Source: an uncultured Chloroflexota bacterium (GTDB lineage Bacteria; Chloroflexota; Anaerolineae; Caldilineales; Caldilineaceae). Taken from it: a stretch of 15,816 nucleotides of DNA. Each line of letters starts with the position of its first letter. Within the stretch, counting starts at the first letter, position 1. The notes below the pieces were generated by a model that saw nothing but the letters and a program-made list of their open reading frames with translations, had not been told where the DNA came from and searched no databases. Below, piece after piece: positions 1-9,000 of this stretch. Location of the stretch: NCBI GenBank assembly GCA_903879975.1, contig CAIRNL010000837.1, positions 1-15,816 on the forward strand, given 5' to 3'. A program made the position numbers and the translations under genes.

Positions 1-2
1 CC

Positions 3-3000
3 CTGGATCGGCCTGCCAGCGATCTGGCCAACATCGTCTCCAGCTTGCCCCTGGAGCCTGCAGGCACGCAGGCATTGATCGAAACGCTCGATCTGCCGGC
101 CGAAACGCTGGCGGCCTTGAGGGCGGATGTGGCCTTGAACGAACAAGCCGACGCGCTGGCCAATGAGATCGAATTCAACCGCCTGCAGGATGATCCGGTG
201 CAGCTGGCCGTCTTCCTGTCGGAACAGAATGTCCCGGCGGCCGTGCTGGGCAAAACGCTGGGCGCAGTCGATCTGCCGGTGGAACGGCTGGCGACTGTGC
301 TGATCGAGTCGTCGCTGTCGCCGGCTGAGCTGGCTGTCGCGCTCAACGAAGTTCCGTTGCCGCCACAGTCGCTGGCGGAGGTGATCAATGAGATCGCACT
401 GCCGCCGGCCGACCTGGCGGTGGTGGTCTCCAACCTGACGATTGCCCCTGAGGCGGCCGTCGACCTGTTGACCACCCTGGATGCGGCGCCAGCCATGGTG
501 GCTGAGTTGGCCGTCGTGCTGAAACTGACCGATGAACAGACAGCGCAGGTGGTGGCGAAGGCAGAGGAGAACGCTGCAGGGAGGGTGGAAGCCACGACGG
601 AACTCACTGCCACGCCCACCCTGACTGCGACGACGCCGTTCACACCCACTCCGACTGCGGCAGCGCCGTTCACACCCACCTCGACTGCGACAGCGCCGTT
701 CACACCCACCCTGACCCCGGCATCCACACCGACGCCAACTGCGACCTTTGTCCCGTTTGTACCGACGCCGACTGCGACTTTTGTCCCGTTTGTGCCGACA
801 CCCACCGCAACTTTTGTCCCGTTTGTGCCGACACCGACCGCAACGCCCACTGCCACACCGGCTGGCGTACTGACCGGTGTCAATCTGATAAGCAACGGAC
901 CCAGCGTGCTGTTGGGGAACACGACATTCCTGACGGCAACCACTGTGGGCACGAACCTGAACAGCAACCCCATCACCTACATGTGGAGCCTGGGGGACGG
1001 CACTTCGGCCGTTCGTAGCGGCAACGGACTGAGTGACGCCTATGCGCACACCTACCCTGCTGTGGGAAGTTACACAGCCACAGTGACTGCGACGAATGGA
1101 ATCCAGCAGGTGATGGGCAGCGCGCTCGTCACTGTGCTGGATCGACCGGTGGTGGGGCTGCAAATTTCGAGCAACGGTTCGACATCGCTCGGCAGCGCGA
1201 CAGCCTTCACGGCTATCGTGCAGGACGGCAGCAATATCGTCTATGTCTGGAACTTTGGGGATGGGCTTGCGGCCACCGGGGCGCAGGTCAACCACACGTA
1301 TCGTGCTGTGGGCACCTACTCGGTGACCGTGACGGCTGTCAACGGCGCGGGGCAGGTGAGCGCGCAGGCCAGTGTTGCGGTGACCAACCAGCCGCCAGTA
1401 GCGAATGCGGGGCTGGACCAGACACGGGGGGTTGGCGAGTCGTTCACTCTGGATGGACTCCGCTCCACGGATCTCGACGGCCACCTGCCCCTGGTGTACC
1501 GCTGGGTGCAGAGCAGCGGGCCAGCGGTGAGCTTGGGTGCCACAGGAGCGCTGTCCACCGCAACCTTCACTGCGCCCCTGCTCCCGGCTGTGCTCACCTT
1601 TCGCCTGACCGTGACCGACAGCTTTGGCCTGGCCAGCAGCCCCGACACAGTGGCCATCACGGTCACCGATGTGCCCATCACCGAACTAGCTGCAACCCAC
1701 GGCGGCATGGCTGCGCTGGGGCAGAGCACGCGCTTCAGCGCTACAGTGTCCACGGGCAGCAACGTGACCTATGTCTGGGATTTCGGCGACGGGAGCGGAG
1801 CGGCAAGTGGCGCTAGTGCGCTGTACACCTACAGCACAGCGGGCACCTACACCGCTGTGGTCACTGCCACCAATCAGAGCAGCGTCGTAACAGCCAGCAC
1901 GACGGCGATTGTGAACATCCCGCCGGTGGCTGTTGCCGGGGCAGATCAGACTGTGGCTGCGAACGCGCTGGCCACTTTGAACGGCAGCACTTCTGTCGAT
2001 GCAGACAGGCATCTGCCGCTCACTTACCGCTGGCTACAGACTGCAGGGCCGGCTGTCAGCCTCAACAACAGCAACACTGCCTTCCCCACCTGGATGGCGC
2101 CGGCAGAGACTGCGGTGATTGCCTTTGCCCTGACCGTGACCGACAACCTTGGGCTAGCCAGCACGCCGGCATCGGTGACCTTCACGGTGACGACAGAAGC
2201 GCTCAACTGGCTGAGCAGCGGCGTCCCGGTGCAGCTTGCCGGAACCGGAGGGGCAACCCCTTACACTGCCTCTTCCCAGTCGCAGGTAGCGGCGCGAGTG
2301 CAGACACTCTCCAGCCGGGCGCGCAACAGCGACCCGCTCTTCTGGTATCCTGAGGTGGACACTGATTCGGGCAGCATCTGGCTCAACCCGAACCCGCTTC
2401 CAGGCACCCACTGTGCGCTCGACCGCAGCGACTGCAGCACAGGCCTGCTGGTGATTGACCTGCTTGCTGTGCGTGCGCTGGATCGCTTCAGTGTCTTCCA
2501 AATGTTTGCCGGAATGGGCAAGAGCAGCCATGTTCAGATCTTCCGGCATGCCGAGATCGGCAACAGTGCACCGAATGCCCTGGACAGTGGCTGGCAGCCA
2601 GTGGGGCCGGAGATCGTGATACCGGCTGGGTTCGATGACAGAGACAACCAACGCATCGCTGACCCGGCTCGCCTGTCCGTGGCGCCCTTCACGACCCGTT
2701 ATCTCAAAATTGCGGCGCGCAACGATGGCCGGTATGGCAGCGCCAGCTACATCGAGTTCAAGCGCATCAAAGCCTTTTTCTACGGTCTCTACGGGCTTCA
2801 GCTTGCACACCGGCCGGTGACAGAGGTCGGCGTAGCCACTCCATTTACCGCTACGCTCACAACTGGCGCAGTGAACAGCTACATGTGGAACTTCGGCGAC
2901 GGCTCGACCGTGGTCACGACCACCACCGGGCTGAATACGCATTCCTATGCCGCTGCCGGCAGCTACACGGTGCAGGTGACAGGCAGCAACGGCGTGGGAC

Positions 3001-6000
3001 AGGTGAGCGAGCAGACCGTGATCACAGTGACCAACCAGTTGCCGGTGGCGAATGCCGGCGCTGACCAGTCCGGCTTCGTCGCACAGCAGTTCAGGCTGAA
3101 CGGCAGCGGCTCCTCTGACCCCGACGGCCACCTGCCTTTGGCGTACAGCTGGGTGCAGAGCGGCGGGCCAGCGGTCAGCCTGCGCGACGCCGGCACAGCG
3201 ACACCCAGCTTCGTGGCTCCGGCCAGCCCCGCTGTGCTGGCCTTCCGCCTGACCGTGGCCGACAACTTCAATGGCGTGAGCCTGCCAGACACAGTGGCCA
3301 TCACCGTGACCGACGTGCCGATCGTCGAGCTGGCAGCAGCCAACAGCGGGCCGACGCGCCTGGGCAGCGCCACGGTGCTGACCGCCACAGCCAACACCAC
3401 CGCCACGAACGTGCTCTACACGTGGAATTTCGGCGATGGCGCGACCGGGAGCGGCGCCAGCGCCAGCCGCATCTACACGGCAACCGGCAGCTACAGCGCA
3501 ACGGTGACCGCCAGCAACGGAGCCGGCCAGTTGACGAGCAGCATGCGGGTGACGGTGACCGACGTGCCCATCACCGGCCTGGCAGCAGCCAACAGCGGCC
3601 CGACGACGCTGGGCAACGCCGCCCTCTTCACAGCGACACTCGCTGCCGGGACGAATGTGACCTACACCTGGAACTTCGGCGATGGCTCGCCGGCCATCGT
3701 CAGCGGGCTGAGCGCCACCGCCACCCATGTGTACACAAGGGCAAACCTCTATACAGTTCTCGTGACAGCGACCAACGGCGCCGGCCAGGTGATGACTTAC
3801 ACATCGGCCACAGTCGACCAGACCATCACCGGCCTGACAATGACCACAGACAGTCCGACTACGATGGGCAACGCCACCCTCTTCACAGCGACGCTCGCTG
3901 CTGGGACGAACGTGACCTACACCTGGAACTTCGGCGACGGCTCGCCGGCCATCGTCAGCGGCAGCGGGCTGAGCGCCACCGCCGCCCACACCTACACATT
4001 GGCCGGCGACTACACTGCAACGGTGACCGCGACCAACAGCGTGAGCCGGATGACAGCCAGTACACAGGTGACAGTGACCAACCAGTCACCCGTGGCAGAC
4101 GCCGGCCCAGACCAGTCCCTGTTTGTGGGCGGGCAATTCATGCTGACCGGCAGCGGTTCCTCTGACCCCGACGGCCACCTGCCTTTGGCGTACAGCTGGG
4201 TGCAAACTGGGGGTGCGCCAGTCACTCTAGGTGCAGCCGATGCCGTTTCTCTCTCCTTGACAGCACCCATAACCCCGGCCGTGCTCAGCTTCCGCCTGAC
4301 TGTGACCGACAGCCGCGGGCTGGCCAGCAGCCCGGCATCGGTGACCGTCACCGTCACCGACGTGCCGATCGTCGATCTGGCAGTGGCCACAGACAGTCCG
4401 ACTACGATGGGCAACGCCACCCTCTTCACAGCAACGCTCGCTGCTGGGACGAATGTGACCTACACCTGGAACTTCGGCGACGGCTCGCCGGCCATCGTCA
4501 GCGGCAGCGGGCTGAGCGCCACCGCCGCCCACACCTACACATTGGGCGGCGACTACACTGCAACGGTGACAGCGACCAACAGCGTGAGCCGGATGACAGC
4601 CAGTACACAGGTGACAGTGACCAACGAGCCACCCGTGGCAGACGCCGGCCCAGACCAGTCCCTGTTTGTGGGCGGGCAGTTCACACTGACCGGCAGCGCC
4701 GATGATCCCGACGGCCACCTGCCCTTGACCTACGGGTGGGCGCAGATGGGGGGAACGCCGGTCACTTTAGGCGCAGCCGATGCCGTGTCTCTCTCTCTGG
4801 CAGCGCCGATGACCCCGACCGTGCTCAGCTTCCGCCTGACCGTGACCGACAGCCGCGGGCTGGCCAGCAGCCCGGCGTCGGTGACCATCACCGTCACCGA
4901 CGTGCCGATCGTCGGCCTGGCTGCGTTTACCAACAGCCCCATGACTCCCGGCAATGACACGGTGTTGACCGCCACAGTACAGGCGGGCACCAATGTAGTC
5001 TATAGCTGGAATTTTGGCGACGGCTCGCCGATCACCAGCACGCTTGCGCCGTCGATTGTCCACGCCTACTCCGGGGCCGGAACCTACACCGCCACGGTGA
5101 CTGCGGCCAACGGCGCCAGCAGCAGCGCGCCGCTGGCAACCGTTGTCTTCATCTCGCCTGATCTCTACGTCAAGGCCGGCTGCACGCTGGCACAAGCCGT
5201 TCAAGCTGCCAACAGCGACAGCGCCGTGGCGGACTGCGGTGCCGGCTCCGGTGCGGACACCATCGTGCTCACCAGTGCTGTGAGTGTGACGCAGCCCTAC
5301 AACAGCGGCGACAGTGCTGCGCCGGCCATCACCAGCACAGTCACGCTTTCAGGCAACGGATTTGTCCTCAGCCGTGCAGCGGGCAGCCCGTTGTTCCGCC
5401 TCATGGAGGTTGCCAGCGGAGGAGCGCTGAAACTGGACAACGTGGTGATGTCCAACGGCCAGTCGCCGTACGGCACAGGGGGTGGGGCGGTGTTGGTGCA
5501 GGGGGGCGGTGTCCTGACTGCGACCCGCAGCACTTTCAGCGCCAACTACGCCTGGGGCGCCGGCAACGGTGGCGGTGGCGGGGCTGTGGCCGTGCTGGGG
5601 AACGGTGTGGCGCACATCATCAGCAGCACTTTCACCTCAAACTCCACAAGCAGCAGTGACGGCGGGGCGATCATGGTGCGCGGCACGGCACAACTGAACG
5701 TAGTCGACAGCACCTTCCGCAACAACAGCGCCACCTATCCGCTGCAGATCGGCGGGGGCGCCGTTGCGCTGATAGAGAGCAGCAGCGCCAGTATCCGCAA
5801 CAGCACCTTTGCGAGCAATAGCGTTATCCAAACCAGCTCTCAGGGTGGCGGTGCGCTCGCGTTGGGTTCGTCGGGCCAGCTGAGCGTGACCAACAGCACC
5901 TTGAGCGGCAACGCCAGCAGCTATATTGGCGGTGCGATCTATCAGACAAGCGGCGAGCTGCGCGTGCAGCAGAGCACCCTCACGGGCAACTCTGCCGCTA

Positions 6001-9000
6001 GCGTCGGCGGCGCTCTCTACCATAAAGGAGGAGCGCTGGCCGTGGAGGGCAGCATCGTCAGCGGCAACCATGCGGCGCTGGGAATGGGCATTGAGATTGC
6101 CCGCAGCACTTCAGCGCCGGGGCCGACGCTGCGCTACAACCTGTGGGGATACAGTGGGATCAGCGCAACTGCAGTTGCTCTCAACGTCACGCCCGATCCA
6201 ACCGACATCGTTGCTGCGAGCGACGGCGCCCGCCCGGCTGCTCTGACAGCCATCTTGAATGCGGTTCTGGCCGACAACGGCGGCGCCACCTGGACCCATG
6301 CCCTGGTGTCCGGCAGCCCGGCCATCGATGGCAGTGCGGCGAACGTCTGTGCGACGGAGATGGACCAGCGCCAGGTCAGCCGCCTGATCTGGGGGTCGAG
6401 CCTGCGCGCCTGTGATATTGGCGCCTATGAGTTTGAAGAAGCCATCAGCGGGCTGGCTGCGTTCAACGATAGCCCGACAACGCTGGGCCATGTCACGCAG
6501 TTCAGCGCCACCCTGGCAATCGGTACGAACGTAGGCTATACGTGGGACTTCGGTGACGGCGCTACCGGCACGGGAGCGAATTCTACCCGCACCTACGCTG
6601 CGGTGGGCAGCTATACCGCCACTGTCGCCGCTACCAACGGCGTCAGCCAGGTCACTGCCAGCACGCTCGTCGCCGTGATCGACCGCGCCATCACCGGCCT
6701 GAGTGCAGACAGCAGCGGCACGACACGGCTGGGCAGCAGCACGGCCTTCAGCGCCACGATCCTCGACGGCAGCAACGTGGCCTATACCTGGAACTTCGGC
6801 GACGGCACTACCGGCACGGGCGCGAACCCTGCGCGCACCTACGCTGCGGTGGGCAGCTACACCGCCACTGTCACCGCCACCAACAGCGTCAGCCAAGTCA
6901 TCGCCAGCACGCTCGTCACGGTCACCGATAGCCCCATCAGCGGGCTGGCTGTAGTCAACGATAGCCCCACGGCACTGGGGAGCGCCACTACCTTGACCGC
7001 TGCTGTCACGGATGGCAGCAACATTGTCTACACCTGGTATCTTGATCCCCCAGCATCGTGCCAGGGCATCAAGAATCGCAACCCTGGGGCACAAGATGGC
7101 GTCTATACGCTTTACTACAGCCATCGCCTCGACGCGCCGTACCAGGTCTACTGCGCGGATATGCAGAGTGTGCCCAAGGAGTATCTGTCCCTGGTCAACG
7201 TGGGCAGCAACTTCAATTATTCGCAGGCTTTGTCCGGAATGTATTGGGGTGGAACCACCGTACGTACGCAATTTAGCCGCATTCGCATCGACCCGAGCAC
7301 GCTGGTTGTCGATCGCACGGATCTGCGCTTTGCGACATCTTCAGGAACGATCTGTGCCAATCCTACTACAGGTTGCAGCAGCACGTTTTCGACCATGCAG
7401 TTTGCGTCGGCCCAGACCTGCCAAGACACGAGTGCGGGGTTATCACCTGCCAACATCGACCTGCGCGGCACGCCTTTCAACGTCGACAACAGTGTCGTGA
7501 TGGCAACATCAGGCTACATGCCAGCAGGCGGCGCTACCTACGCCAGCAATCGCCAGGTGGTTGATCTCACTGGGGGCGGGACCTGCGGCGGCATCAGCCC
7601 GTCATCCGCGCTCAAATTGAGCTATTTCACCCTTAATCTGCCATCTAGCGGCGTTACCGGCGGCAGCGATACGGGCATCATCACCACGACCCATAGCTTG
7701 ACTCAGATCTACCCTGTGAGCGGTATTTACACTGTCACCGTCACGGCTGCGAACAGCGCAAACCAGATGACGGCCAGCACACAGGTGAATGTGACACTGC
7801 CGCCCTTCAGCGTGACGGTCAGTTCGAATGTGGGTGGCCTTGTGAACAGCACACCTGCGGGCCTTGGCTGCAGCAATTGCAGCGCTCTGTTCAATACGCC
7901 GGTCACGTTGACGGCTGTCGCCCAGAACGGATACAGTTTTGCCGGCTGGTCGGGCGCGTGCACGGGAACGAGCAGCTGCGTGGTCAGCACGACCCAGCAG
8001 GTCACCGCCACCTTTGCCCTCAATCCGCCGCCGTATTTGACCCAATGGGGTACTGGAGGCAGCGGCAACGGGCAGTTCAATGGGGCGTTAGGGGCTGCAG
8101 TTGACAGCAGTGGCTATGTCTATGTCGTCGATCACAACAACCATCGGATTCAAAAATTTACGCGCGACGGCGTCTATGTCAGCCAGTGGGGTACTTACGG
8201 CAGCAGCAACGGGCAAATGATTTATCCCGTCGGGGTGGCCGTCGACGATGCAGGATTCGTCTACGTTGTGGATCGCGACAACCATCGCATCCAGAAATTT
8301 ACCAACAGCGGCGGGTATGTGACCCAGTGGGGCGGGCTTGGCAGCGGGAACGGACAGTTTAACACACCGTACGGGGTAGTGGCCGACCGTCTGGGCAACG
8401 TCTATGTGGCAGACTATAACAACAACCGCATCCAGAAATTTACGAGCAGCGGCACCTATGTCAGCCAGTGGGGAAGCCAGGGCAGCGGCGTTGGCCAGTT
8501 TGCCGGGCCGATCGGTGTGGCAATCGACAGCACGGGCGCTATTTTCGTCGCTGAAGTGGGAAACAAGCGTATCCAGAAATTTGACAGCAGCGGCGCCTAT
8601 CTCGCTCAATGGGGCACAGCCGGCAGTGGTGCGGGCCAATTCACGAGCCCGTATGCGATCGCCATCGACAGCGAGAGTAAGGTCTATGTTGCCGACTTCA
8701 GTGAAAACCGCCTCCAACAGTTCACCAATAGCGGTATTTTCGTAAGCCAATGGAGCCAGGGAGCAAGCTCAAATGGCCAGTTCAACGGGTTGCATGGAGT
8801 TGCGGTCGACCTGCTCGGCGCCGTGTATGCAGTCGAATACAATGGCAATCGCATCCAGAAGTTCGGGTACCCGCTGACAGTGAGCGTAGCCGGACCAGGC
8901 AGCGTGACCAGCACCCCGGCGGGCGCGACCTGTACGAGCAACAGCACCTGCACCGTCGGCTTTGCGAACCTTCCCATTACCTTGACCGCCGGCACGGCAT

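Noticed and set aside
45..47. TTG at 45 as the true start of the giant gene
   Set aside because: The frame is open upstream to position 3 and codes for another unit of the same 14-residue repeat (PASDLANIVSS), so the TTG is an internal leucine codon.
621..845. Short direct repeats as a possible CRISPR array
   Set aside because: The units are directly adjacent without spacers, keep the reading frame and encode a Thr/Pro linker.
2154..3989. Long antisense open frame (611 codons) on the minus strand within the giant gene
   Set aside because: It lies wholly antisense to clear PKD and discoidin-like coding sequence. Its translation is Cys/His/Arg/Gly-rich with no recognisable domain, and it arises from the high GC content and the repeat-biased codons of the real gene.
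5157..6440. Beta-helix as a pectate or alginate lyase
   Set aside because: The fold and the closing DQR / CDIGAYE segment fit the non-enzymatic choice-of-anchor Q group, and I could not find a lyase catalytic motif.
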